Both the position numbers and the translations under genes were made by a program. A stretch of 64,000 nucleotides of DNA, taken from Zea mays. Taxonomy: Eukaryota > Streptophyta > Magnoliopsida > Poales > Poaceae. Under the pieces are notes generated by a model. The model made no database searches. It saw only the letters and a program-made list of their open reading frames with translations, and was not told the origin of the DNA. Each line of letters starts with the position of its first letter. The first letter of the stretch is position 1. The stretch is from the NCBI RefSeq assembly GCF_902167145.1, contig NC_050102.1:9424850-9488849 (forward strand), read 5' to 3'. Below, one piece after another: positions 31,297-43,108 of this stretch.

Positions 31297-31725
31297 CACT
31301 AGTACAATTTGACTCTATACAAGCGGTAGGCTTTTTACATCATAGGCGGTTCGGTTAGAAAACCGCTTGTGATGTCCCAGGCGGTTTAGTACGCCTGTGA
31401 TGTAATAGTATCACAAGCGGTTTTTGTTTAGTACCGCCTGTGGTGCTCTATCCTTTTCACAAGCGGACCCTAAGACAAAACCGCCTGTGATTGTAAAAAT
31501 ATGAAAAATACAATTTAAATATGAAAATAATTTTAATTTTTAACAGAAATATGCAAATACAATTTAAATGAATTAATATTTAATTTTTAACAATAATATG
31601 CAAATACAATTTAAATGAATTATAATAGTACACATAGATAACTAGAGAGATTTTAAATTAATTGGCAACCACAATTCATAGTCGATCATACATGATAACA
31701 AATACAATTTGATTCATACAATTTT
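31297..31725. repeat. CACTA left end with subterminal repeats
   Basis: CACTAGTACA terminus, then several copies of a 12-14-bp motif ACCGCCTGTGATGT or its inverse (ATCACAAGCGGTTTT) between 31325 and 31490. The rest is AT-rich 3' flank of TNP2. In En/Spm, motifs of this kind bind the element's accessory protein. Confidence 0.85.
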
Positions 31726-33610
31726 TCATGAACTACCATTTTTCCGCATGTATGGCTTTAAGTTCTTATCAATTTTCTTTTCCACACGCTTGATTCTCTC
31801 TGGACCGTTAAAGACGAACATCTCTTCATACTTATTGTATTCCTCATCTTGGTCTCCCACATTCTCAACTCCAACAATTTTTTGCTTTCCAGAAATAACT
31901 ACATGCATCTTCTCATCTGCTGGATCGAGTACATAGAACACTTGTGCAACACATTCGGCGAGAACCCACGGGTCATCTTTATATCCTACTTTCTTTAAGT
32001 CTACCAGTGTGAGTCCGTAGTTATCCACTATCACCCCCACGGGATGTTGTACCCATTGGCACTTAAATAAGGGTATTTTCATGCTTGGGCCATAATCAAG
32101 TTCCCATATTTCCTCTATGAATCCAAAATATGTGGTCTTCTGTCCATGTAGGTCAAAAGCATCGATACGAACACCGCTATTTTGTGCAACACTTTTCATG
32201 TCTTTTGATTTAGTGTAGAATGTGTACCCATTGATGTCATATGCTTGCCATGACGTCACAAAACACGATGGCCCAGAAGCCAAATTCTTCATTGTTTTCT
32301 CTTCCGAAGAGTCTCCGAATGGGATGTTTTTGTCCATTAACCATTCGCTGAAACGATGTTTGTGCTCCCTCATGATCCAGTCCTCTGTGCGGTTCTGATT
32401 TTCTTTACGAAGCTCATTCAGGTGTTCCTCTATGTAAGGCTCGGCTATCGTGAGATGTTGTAGTACACTACAATGAGCACAATGTACTAGCTTGTAATCC
32501 TCAACGCGAAAAGTTTTCTTGCCCATTCTCCCTCTCCCACATAGTTTACCCTCATGTTTAGGTACAGGCACACCTATCATTGTTCTGTCACTGATGTAAT
32601 CTATACAGCTCTCAATCACTTCTTCTGTAGTGTATCCCTCCATGATTGAACCCTCTGGGTGAGCGCGATTTCGCACATAACCTTTTAATACTCCCAGGTA
32701 TCGCTCCAACTGAAACATATGATGTAAATATAGTGGCCCTAATATTTTTATCTGATCCACGAGATGTATGATTAGGTGTACTTGCATATCAAAAAATGAT
32801 GGAGGAAAACACATTTCAAGCTTGCACATAGTCTCGATGATGTATGCCTTTAGATAGTCCAAGTCTTCTAAAGCTATTACTTTTTGTGAAACCGCATTGA
32901 AAAAGTAACACAAGCGTGTGATGACAACTTTGACATGCTCTGTTTCGAGGGCTCTTACCGCAATTGGGAGGAACACCGTCATCATCACATGGCAGTCATG
33001 AGAGTTGTAGCCAAATAGAGACAAGTCCTTCATCCTGACTAGTCTGCTGATATTGGATGAGAAACCTTTGGGCACTTTGACCCCACACAAACATTTGCAA
33101 ATCTTTGTTCTCTCCTCAATTGACAAGTTGTAGCTAGCTGGGGGGAGGTAAGGCTTCCCTTTGCCACTATCCACTGGATGAAGTTCCGGTCTGATTTGAA
33201 GATCTACTAGATCATTGCGTGATTTAAGTCCGTCTTTTGTCTTACTCGGCATGCCCAGCAAGGTTCCAATGATGCTGTCAAAAACATTTTTTGTTACATG
33301 CATCAAATCAATGCTGTGGCAAATTTCCATATCCTTCCAGTATGGGAGGTACTTGAAAAATATTGATTGCTTCTTGAAAGTTGTGTAAGTTGAAGGGTCA
33401 GTTCTCTTTCTCTTTTCTCCTTTGTCTTTTCCCTTTCCGAATACAACATGAATGTTCTTTACAATTTCAAAAACAAGTTTCCCACTATAAGGCTTTGGTG
33501 CACCTTCACTTTTCAGTTGATTGTTAAATTCCTCTTCCATCTTTCGGTACTTATGCTGCTTCATCAAGAACCGTCTGTGTCCCATGAACACCAGCTTCTT
33601 GGATGATTTA
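31726..33610 (-). pseudogene. TNP2-type CACTA transposase, C-terminal part
   Basis: Open frame of about 628 residues from the Sirevirus junction to the stop at 31726. It continues in frame from 47162 once the 13.5-kb Sirevirus and one 5-bp TACCT copy are removed. Features: VFMGHRRFL at the start; SIDLMHVTKNV; LPPASYNLSIEER; DUF4218-like SHDCHVMM...LPIAVRAL and LHHMFQLERYLGVLKGYV; DUF4216-like FGFIEEIWELDYG. Together these identify a Transposase_21/TNP2 protein, which excises and inserts CACTA elements. See the N-terminal part for the nonsense codon. Confidence 0.92.
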
Positions 33611-33615
33611 AGGTA
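33611..33615. repeat. Left target duplication of Sirevirus A (AGGTA)
   Basis: AGGTA here and at 47162-47166 flank the element. Removing one copy restores the TNP2 frame. Confidence 0.95.
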
Positions 33616-34923
33616 TGATAGTCGCCTAGAGGGGGGGTGAATAGGGCGAAACTGAAATTTACAAATATAAACACAACTACAAGCCGGGTTAGCGTTAGTA
33701 ATAAAGAAACGAGTCCGCGAGAGAGGTGCAAAACAAATCCCAAGCGAATAAGCAAGTGAGACACGGAGATTTGTTTTACCGAGGTTCGGTTCTTGCAAAC
33801 CTACTCCCCGTTGAGGAGGCCACAAAGGCCGGGTCTCTTTCAACCCTCCCCTCTCTCAAACGATCCACGGATCGAGTGAGCTTTCTCTTTTCAATCACTT
33901 GGAACACAAAGTTCCAACAAGGACCACCACAAGATTGGTGTCTCTTGCCTCAATTACAAGTGAGTTATGATCTCAAGAACAAGCGAGAAAGAAAAGAAGC
34001 AATCCAAGCGCAAGAGCTCGAAAGAACACAAGCAATCACTCTCTCTAGTCACTATGGCGTTGGGTGGAATTTGGAGAGGATTCAATCTCTTTGGTGTGTC
34101 TAGAATTGAATGCTAGAGCTCTTGTAGTAGTTGGGAAGTGGAAAACTTGGATGCAATGAATGGTGGGGTGGTTGGGGTATTTATAGCCCCAACCACCAAA
34201 AGTGGCCGTTGGGAGGCTGTCTGCTCGATGGCGCACCGGACAGTCTGGTGCACACCGGACAGTCCGGTGCCCCCTGCCACGTCATCACTGCCGTTGGATT
34301 CTAGCCGTTGGAGCTTCTGTCTTGTGGGCCCGCCTGGGTGTCCGGTGCACACCGGACATGCACTGTTCCTTGTCCGGTGTGCCGGAGTGGGCGCGCCTGA
34401 CATCTGCGCGCGCAGAGCGCGCATTAAATGCGCGGCAGAGAGCCGTTGGCGCGGAGATAGCCGTTGCTCCGGAGTCGCACCGGACAGTCCGGTGCACACC
34501 GGACAGTCCGGTGAATTATAGCGGACTAGCCGTTGGAGTTTCCCGAAGCTGGCGAGTTCCTGAGGCCGACCTCCCTTGGCGCACCGGACACTGTCCGGTG
34601 TACACCGGACAGTCCGGTGAATTATAGCGGAGTCCCCTCTGGAAATTCCCGAAGGTGGCGAGTTTGGAGCTGGAGTCCTCTGGTGCACCGGACACTGTCC
34701 GGTGTACACCGGACAGTCCGGTGCTCTCAGACCAGAGGGCCTTCGGTTCCCACTATGCTCCTTTGTTGAATCCAAAACTTGGTCTTTTTATTGGCTGAGT
34801 GTGAACCTTTTACACCTGTGTAATCTATAAGCTTGGGCAAACTTAGTTAGTCCAATTGTTTGTGTTGGGCAATTCAACCACCAAAATTAATTAGGGACTA
34901 GGTGTAAGCCTAATTCCCTTTCA
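33616..34923 (-). repeat. 3' LTR of Sirevirus A (1308 bp)
   Basis: Contains seven or more copies of the palindromic GCACCGGACAGTCCGGTG theme (34228-34725), a TATTTATAGCCCC TATA-like box near 34179 on the plus strand side, and TGATAGTCGCC...CCCTTTCA ends. Confidence 0.93.
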
Positions 34924-35803
34924 ATCTCCCCCTTTTTGGTGATTGATGCCAACACAAACCAAAACAAATATAGAAGTGCATAATTGAACTAGTTTGCATA
35001 ATGTAAGTGTAAAGGTTGCTTGGAATTGAGCCAGTATAAATACTTACAAGATATGCATGGATTGTTTCTTTCTTATATAACATTTTGGACCACATTTGCA
35101 CCACGAGTTTTGTTTTTGCAAACTATTCTGTAAATCCTTTCTCAAGGTTCTTTTGCAAATAGTCAAAGGTAAATGAATGAGATTTTGCAGAGCATTTTCA
35201 AGATTCGAAATCTTCTCCCCCTGTTTCAAAATGCTTTTCCTTTGACTAAACAAAACTCCCCCTAAATGAGATTCTCCTCTTAGTGTTCAAGAGGGTTTTG
35301 ATATATCAACTTTGAAATACTACTGTCTCCCCCTTTTGAACACAATAGGAAAACCAATTGAAAATATTAAATACTAAGTTTTTGAATTTGGTGGTGGTGC
35401 GGTCCTTTTGCTTTGGGCTCATTTCTCCCCCTTTTTGGCATGAATCGCCAAAAACGGAACCATTAGAGCCCTCCTGGATGCTTTTCTTCCCCTTTGGTCA
35501 TAAAAAAAACGAGTTAAGATTATACCAAAGATGAAGTCCGGTCCTTTTGCCTTGGGCTCATTTCTCCCCCAAGGATGAAGTCCGGTCCTTTTGTTTGATG
35601 CTCATTTCTCCCCAAAGAATAGAGGAGTTGCTTGGAGTGATGGCGAAGTATGAGTTACGGAGTGGAAGCCTTTGTCTTCGCCGAAGACTCCAATTCCCTT
35701 TCAATATACCTATGACTTGGTTTGAAATAGACTTGAAAACACATTAGTCATAGCATATAAAAGAGATATGATCAAAGGTATATGAATGAGTTATGAGTGC
35801 AAG
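34924..35803 (-). promoter_or_regulatory. Sirevirus 3' untranslated region with multiple polypurine tracts
   Basis: On the minus strand, purine tracts of the type AAAAAGGGGGAGA lie flush with the 3' LTR (34924-34940) and recur near 35213, 35255, 35327, 35427, 35564 and 35610. Multiple tracts of this kind are a described Sirevirus feature. No coding sequence. Confidence 0.8.
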
Positions 35804-36190
35804 TTAACAAAAGAAATTCCTAGAATCAAGAATATTGAGCTCATGCCTAAGTTTGTTAAAGGATTGTTCATCAAGAGGCTTGGTAAAGATATCGGCTAAT
35901 TGATCTTTAGTGTTAATGTAAGAAATCTCGATATCTCCCTTTTGTTGGTGATCCCTCAAAAAGTGATACCGAATGGCTATGTGTTTAGTGCGGCTATGCT
36001 CGACGGGATTGTCGGCCATTTTGATTGCACTCTCATTATCACATAGCAAAGGGACTTTGGTTAATTTGTAACCGTAGTCCCGCAGGGTTTGCCTCATCCA
36101 AAGCAATTGCGCGCAACAATGGCCTGCGGCAATATACTCGGCTTCGGCGGTGGAAAGAGCGACCGAATTTTGCTTCTTTGAAGCCCAAGA
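35804..36190 (-). pseudogene. Sirevirus A POL, C-terminal RNase H part
   Basis: SWASKKQNSVALSTAEAEY, MRQTLRDYGY and KDQLADIFTKPL identify the C-terminal half of Copia RNase H. It is separated from the main pol frame by the 4-kb solo LTR and is in frame with it if that insertion and one copy of its 5-bp duplication are ignored. Stop at 35804. Confidence 0.92.
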
Positions 36191-39100
36191 TGTGACAGAA
36201 CCTCCCAAGTAATTAGGCCCACCTACAGTTGTCCTTGTCTCACAGACATCAGACAACCCTGTAGGTGCCCCTGAACTATTTGACAAGTTCGGTATCTTTC
36301 CTTACCTTACCAGGAACGTCTCACCCATCTTGTAGACATTACAGAACATCGGAGATAAAGAAATGCGGAAGCGAATTACATAACTTACATTTTATTTCAA
36401 AAGCAAGCTTGAGTTATTTTTATTACAGACCAGACTAAAAGTGAGTGCATAGAGTAATATTATACAAACCAGGGAGGCACAAACTCCTCCCGAGAAGACA
36501 AAAGGAAAAGATCCTAGGTGGAGGACCGAGTCCTCCCGCACTTCAGTCTTGATTTTCCTCTTTTGGAACCACCTTGGCACAGAAGCAGCAAAAGTCTGCT
36601 ACTTCCTCACCTAAAAACAACGAGGGGATAAACCCTGAGTATGGAATACTCAGCAAGTCTTACCCGACTAAAGAAAAGACTCTCAAGGGTATGCTGGTTA
36701 TATGGGAGTCAAGGTAAGGCTTTTCAATATTCAAAGACTCGGTTTTTGCAGAAATGCTTACTAAAGTGGATCCTTAAAAATCCAGTTTTATTTGTCAAGT
36801 TAAGTAAAATTACCTGCACTAGAGTTCTTTCTACCCTAGTTCAATCACTGGTCCTGCACTAGCCAATTTCTTAACAAGAGCCCATCGTCTTTAGTGGAAT
36901 GCTACGTGTAAGTCAGTGGCCAAGTCTCCATAACCGCGGAGGTACGGCGATCCGAATCGATTATACTCAGCTGAGGATCTCCGATCACACGACATATGTA
37001 GCACTTAACCCTTGCATATGTCAACCCGCCACCGGGGTTCTTAAGACCGGATCAGGTTCACGCAAACCGAGAGCACAGATACACCACCGTCCAGCCTCTT
37101 GCCACGGAGGGTACACGCTACTCTCGCCACCGCTCCACTCCCATTTCGTGGTATCTTATTCCGGCCTTAGTCTGCCCGAGGCAAGGCTTACCCATGACGA
37201 GGCATGTGACCAGTTAAAGGGTCCTCGGTCAGCAGGCCTACATCGAGACGGTCCTTAATTGACTCAGACGGAGACACTACACCGAGACTCTCTTTCTCGT
37301 GCAAGTCACCCGCCCGGTCTCAGCTTAATCATTTAACCCAAAACTTGGTACCTGGCAGAGGTACATCTTTTCCGATGTTGAATCCATCACGGCCATGATG
37401 AATCCACCATCAAGTTTTATTTTTGAAAACATCCCACCCACTTTTGCCACATCATATTTGGTAAAAACAAAACCTTTTGTTTTTCTAAAGCAAAGCTAAG
37501 CAAAGTAAAACCTTTTGTAAAAACAGGATTTCAAGGGGGGGTAATCAAGATCAAGGAAGGTAATGCAGGAATTGTTTAACAATCAACTCCTATAACTTAA
37601 TGCAGCAAGCAAGTGAGAAAAATTTTAAAACATCAAGGGAGGTGGCAAATGCACCGGGGCTTGCCTTCGTTAACAGGCGATTCAGGCTCGGATCCACAAA
37701 TGTCGAAGCAGAAACTATTCCTGGCCTGAGTGTCCAAAGGTGGTTGCACTTGCTCTTCGGGGACTTCTACCTCTTCTTCACGTTCTACTCATAACCATAC
37801 ATAAGTATAAGAATGGATGCCATGGGATGCTCATGAGGATGCAAAGATAACATAAACTTATTAGTTATGTCTTGAATACAACTTGCCTTCACGGAGTTCC
37901 GGGAACTTAGGGTTTCCGGAGTCGGTAAAGGAGTTCATAGGGCAGGGGGGTGTTTTGGGGTTTGGTGATCAAACAGGGTCCAAATCAATTCAAACTTTAC
38001 CCAAGGCTTCTCAATATTGAATAACACTCATATAAAAATTTTGGGCATTTTAGGACCTATCAATTATTTTCTAAAAATCCAGAATCAATAGTTTAGGCTA
38101 TTTTAAATACCCTAAAATTCCCTGTTCAAACTAAAAATCATAAAACTATTTTTATTAAATACTATGGAAAATAACAAGCCTAGGAAAATTGGTCTCATAA
38201 TTTTAGGATTTTTCTACTATTTTCTACAGTTTTTCAAAGTTCTGCTGAAAAGAAAAAGGAAAACGATAAAACAGTACTGGGCCGATTCTGGCCCAACAAG
38301 CCCAGGTCCAGGGAGAACAGCGCGCTCGCGCCCGCGCGCGCGCGCCCGCGCCCAGGCGATTTTGCAGAAAGGGCCTCGCGCTTCTGGCTAATCCGAAAAA
38401 GGTCCTTTTACTATTGTACGCAGTCACTGACGATTTGCAGAAACGCCCTCAAGCTTCTGTTTCTTCCCCGCGATAGCCCCTGACCACGCCGCGCCCTGGA
38501 TTCTTCCCGGCGTGACCCGTACTGGACATGGCCGGCGAGGACTACTCAAGCTAACGGTCGGAGAGTCTCTACGGACCTAAGGCGACCTAAGAACGGCCCT
38601 CAATTTCGAACGGTGCTCCAAGAAATTGCTCTGCCCACGCTCAGGGCGGAAACCGGGGCGTCGAGCTCACGTTTCCGTACAACCATGGCCGGACTGAGCA
38701 AACGGACGCCACCGAGAGCATCACAAGCATGCAGAGGCACGAAAACAGTATACGAATTGGATGGCGACTCACCAGAACGAGCTGGCCACGGGAGGGCTAG
38801 TTTTCACGGTGCGGCGGATGGAATTGGGGGAAACTTGGAATTAGAGCTCGTCGGTGAACCACTGGGAGCAATACTGGACGTCGAGGTACTTGACTACCAT
38901 ACGGAGAGTGTGGTGGCTTCAATTTATAGAGTTCATGGGCGGCGGCGATCAATTTGAGCAAATTGCGCTGGCGGCCGGATGGGAGGAAGAAGCTTGACGC
39001 ACGGAGTACGTGTCCCATAGCGTGGCAGTAACTCCGGTGAGCTACGGAGGGTTCAGAGAAGGTCATGGCGACACGGTGAAAGTGTAGAGCCATGCGGCAC

Positions 39101-40234
39101 CCGGCCGAGAGGCGGCGGTCGACGGCGAGTACTTACCGCGGGCGGTGAGCCAGGGGGGGGGGGAAGAACGTGCCGTGGCCGAGCGGGGTGACTTCCAGCT
39201 CACCGCCGTTGAGGACACGTATCGGCAGTGCTTATCCAAAGACCACCGAGCACGAATCGTGACGAGTCGCGATCAACGGCGGCGGCTACCGGCGGTGAGG
39301 ACGAACCCGATCTTCTTCAGTTAAGCGGTCACTGTACCATGGGAATACCGGTTCAGAGTGACTGAGAGTCCAGTTTCCAGAGCCCATAACTTCCAATTTT
39401 GTGCAGCAACTCGATTGCCTTTCTTAAACAAAATTGTAGAGCAATATACCATCTACAATTCGACTATAGGACTTGAACATATTTGAGCACTGGATTATGC
39501 TCAAAACCTAGCTTGAAGTCGAGGTCAGTTCACTGCTAGTCTGAAAATTCAGACATAATAGCCTGACAACCCAACTTTAGGCTTGGTTTTCTCTAAATTC
39601 TTCTTAACAACTAAGCTCACAACCTTAAGCAAAGTTGTTCTCCTATAATGGGTCTTCAACTTTGATGTGGTGACCTAGGGTAAAAACCCTATACTTTGTA
39701 AGTTACAAAGCCCCAAAGTTGAGCCCATTCACTGATTTTCAGACTTAGAGCAAAACTCAAATGAGGTCCATTTTGCATTTAGGTCCAAAACCTTGGGTTT
39801 TGCTTTCAAGTACACATTTTTGTGAACCAAGGGACTTAAGAAACCTATTTGGCTTGGTTTTTGCACTTTAGCCCAAAAGTGGACTAATTTTGCACAGAAG
39901 CCCCTAGGGTTTGGTTTAGGGTTTTCCAGGGTTCCAATTAGGGTTTCTGGCATCCCAGGGGTATAAATGTGATTCAACTTAGTGTTTGGGGATATTTTAT
40001 GACTTTTCTCACAAGCCCTAAAGTTTTTCTCAACTTGGGTTAAGTTTTACCCCTTTAACCACTAGTTAGGGTTAAGTTCTTTAACCAGGGTCCTAATTTG
40101 TAAAACTTTAAAACAATACAACTTGTTTGAAATTTTTGCCTAGTGAATGCACTCTAGGTGTATCAAACATATGCAATGCCAATGCTATGATGTCATGCTC
40201 AAGTTTTAGTTATAGTAACACCAGGGGTGTTACA
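36191..40234. mobile_element. Solo LTR (4.0 kb, probably Ty3-gypsy) inside Sirevirus pol
   Basis: Starts TGTGACAGAACC and ends GGGGTGTTACA (TG...CA), flanked by a perfect 5-bp duplication CAAGA (36186-36190 and 40235-40239). There is no internal direct repeat, no primer-binding site, no purine tract and no ORF with a domain, as expected for a solo LTR left by recombination between two LTRs. A length of 4 kb fits only long-LTR gypsy families such as the Tekay group; that family assignment is inference. GC-rich at 38290-39250, AT-rich at both ends. The coding strand is undetermined. Confidence 0.7.
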
Positions 40235-43095
40235 CAAGACACCAAGGATCTTCCCAAGAACTGGCAAGTCCCCGATGTGCTCTTCCTATTGATTTTGCAC
40301 CCCGCCCAATCGGCATCCGAATAACCAATCAAATCAAATGTGGATCCCCTAGGATACCAAAGCCCAAACTTAGGAGTATAAGCCAAATATCTCAAGATTC
40401 GTTTCACGGCCGTAAGGTGAGCTTCCTTAGGGTCGGCTTGGAATCTTTCACACATGCATACGGAAAGCATAATATCCGGTCGAGATGCACATAAATAGAG
40501 TAAAGAACCTATCATCGACCGGTATACCTTTTGATCCACGGACTTACCTCCCGTGTCGAGGTCGAGATGCCCATTTGTTCCCATGGGTGTCTTGATGGGC
40601 TTGGCATCCTTCATCCCAAACTTGGTTAGAATGTCTTGAGTATACTTCGTTTGGCTGATGAAGGTGCCCTCTTGGAGTTGCTTCACTTGAAATCCTAAGA
40701 AGTACTTCAACTCCCCCATCATTGACATCTCGAATTTCTGTGTCATAATCCTACTAAACTCTTCACATGTAGACTCGTTAGTAGACCCAAATATAATATC
40801 ATCAACATAAATTTGGCATACAAACAAGTCATTTTCAAGTGTTTTAGTAAAGAGTGTAGGATCGGCCTTTCCGACTTTGAAGCCATTTGCAATAAGGAAA
40901 TCTCTAAGGCATTCATACCATGCTCTTGGAGCTTGCTTGAGCCCATAAAGCGCCTTAGAGAGCTTATAGACATGGTTAGGATACTCACTGTCTTCAAAGC
41001 CGGGAGGTTGCTCAACATAGACCTCTTCTTTGATTGGTCCATTGAGGAAGGCACTTTTCACGTCCATTTGATAAAGCTTAAGGCCATGGTAAGTAGCATA
41101 GGCTAATAATATGCGAATTGACTCAAGCCTAGCTACGGGTGCATAGGTTTCACCGAAATCCAAACCTTCGACTTGGGAGTATCCCTTGGCCACAAGTCGG
41201 GCTTTGTTCCTTGTCACCACATCATGCTCATCTTGCTTGTTGCGGAAGACCCATTTGGTTCCTACAACATTTTGGTTAGGACGTGGAACTAAATGCCATA
41301 CCTCATTTCTAGTGAAATTGTTGAGCTCCTCTTGCATCGCCACCACCCAATCCGAATCTTGGAGTGCTTCCTCTACCCTGTGTGGCTCAATAGAGGAAAC
41401 AAACGAATAATGTTCACAAAAATGAGCAACACGAGATCGAGTAGTTACCCCCTTATGAATGTCGCCGAGGATGGTGTCGACGGGGTGATCTCGTTGGATT
41501 GCTTGGTGGACTCTTGGGTGTGGCGGTCTTTGCTCTTCATCCCCCTTGTCTTGATTATTTGCATCTCCCCCTTGATCTATGCCATCATCTTGAGGTGGTT
41601 CATTTGATTGATCTTCTTCTTCATCAACTTGAGCCTCTTCCTCATTTTGAGTTGGTGGAGATGCTTGCGTGGAGGAGGATGGTTGATCTTGTGCATTTGG
41701 AGGCTCTTCGGATTCCTTAGGACACACATCCCCAATGGACATGTTCCTTAATGCGATGCATGGAGCCTCTTCATCACCTATCTCATCAAGATCAACTTGC
41801 TCTACTTGAGAGCCATTAGTTTCATCAAACACAACGTCACATGAGACTTCAACTAGTCCAGTGGACTTGTTAAAGACCCTATATGCCCTTGTGTTTGAGT
41901 CATAACCAAGTAAAAAACCTTCTACAGTTTTAGGAGCAAATTTAGATTTTCTACCTCTGTTAACAAGAATAAAGCATTTGCTACCAAAAACTCTAAAATA
42001 TGAAATGTTGGGCTTTTTACCAATGAGAAGTTCATATGATGTCTTCTTGAGGATTCGGTGTAGATAATTTCGGTTGATGGCGTAGCAGGCGGTGTTGACC
42101 GCCTCGGCCCAAAACCGATCCGAAGTTTTGTACTCATCAAGCATGGTCCTTGCCATGTCCAATAGAGTTCTATTCTTCCTCTCCACTACACCATTTTGTT
42201 GAGGCGTGTAGGGAGAAGAGAACTCATGCTTGATGCCCTCCTCCTCAAGGAAGCCTTCAATTTGAGAATTCTTGAACTCCGTCCCGTTGTCGCTTCTTAT
42301 TTTCTTGATCCTTAAGCCGAACTCATTTTGAGCCCGTCTCAAGAATCCCTTTAAGGTCTCTTGGGTTTGAGATTTTTCCTGTAAAAAGAATACCCAAGTG
42401 AAGCGAGAATAATCATCCACAATAACTAGATAATACTTACTCCCGCCGATGCTTATGTAAGCGATCGGGCCGAATAGATCCATGTGTAGGAGCTCCAGTG
42501 GCCTGTCGGTCGTCATTATGTTCTTATGCGGATGATGAGCGCCGACTTGCTTTCCTGCCTGGCATGCGCTACAAACCCTGTCTTTCTCAAAATGAACATT
42601 TGTTAGTCCTAAAATGTGTTCTCCCTTTAGAAGCTTATGAAGATTCTTCATCCCAACATGAGCTAGTCGGCGGTGCCAGAGCCAACCCATGTTAGTCTTA
42701 GCAATTAAGCAAGTGTCGAGTTCAGCTCTATCAAAATCTACCAAGTATAGCTGACCCTCTAACACTCCCTTAAATGCTATTGAATCATCACTTCTTCTAA
42801 AGACAGTGACACCAATATCAGTAAAAAGACAGTTGTAGCCCATTTGACATAATTGAGAAACAGAAAGCAAGTTGTAATCTAGAGAATCTACAAGAAAAAC
42901 ATTGGAAATAGAATGGTCAGGAGATATAGCAATTTTACCAAGACCTTTGACCAAACCTTGATTTCCATCCCCGAATGTGATAGCTCGTTGGGGATCTTGG
43001 TTTTTCTCGTAAGAGGAGAACATCTTCTTCTCCCCTGTCATGTGGTTTGTGCACCCGCTGTCGATTATCCAACTTGAGCCCCCGGATGCATAAAC
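40235..43095 (-). pseudogene. Sirevirus A POL: protease, integrase, RT, start of RNase H
   Basis: Open from just below the TAG at 43096-43098 to the solo-LTR junction; the first ATG is at 43041. Protease [11 protein letters not shown]; integrase zinc site starting WHRRLAHVG and ending CSACQAGK; integrase catalytic [17 protein letters not shown] and [22 protein letters not shown] and YVDDIIFG; RNase H start DADWAGC and [11 protein letters not shown], then broken. The frame differs from gag, so POL would need recoding or another start. All catalytic motifs before the break look intact. It was disabled by the solo-LTR insertion. Confidence 0.94.
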
Positions 43096-43108
43096 CTACA
43101 AAACAAGT

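Noticed and set aside
33616..33843. Apparent N-terminus of a transposase ORF beginning inside the Sirevirus LTR
   Set aside because: The frame simply reads through LTR sequence into TNP2; the true N-terminal part lies at 47162-48624.
34113..34775. 220-codon ORF in the Sirevirus LTR, repeated at 46351-47013
   Set aside because: Arises from the GGACAGTCCGGTG palindrome array, which is open in many frames; identical ORFs appear in both LTRs.
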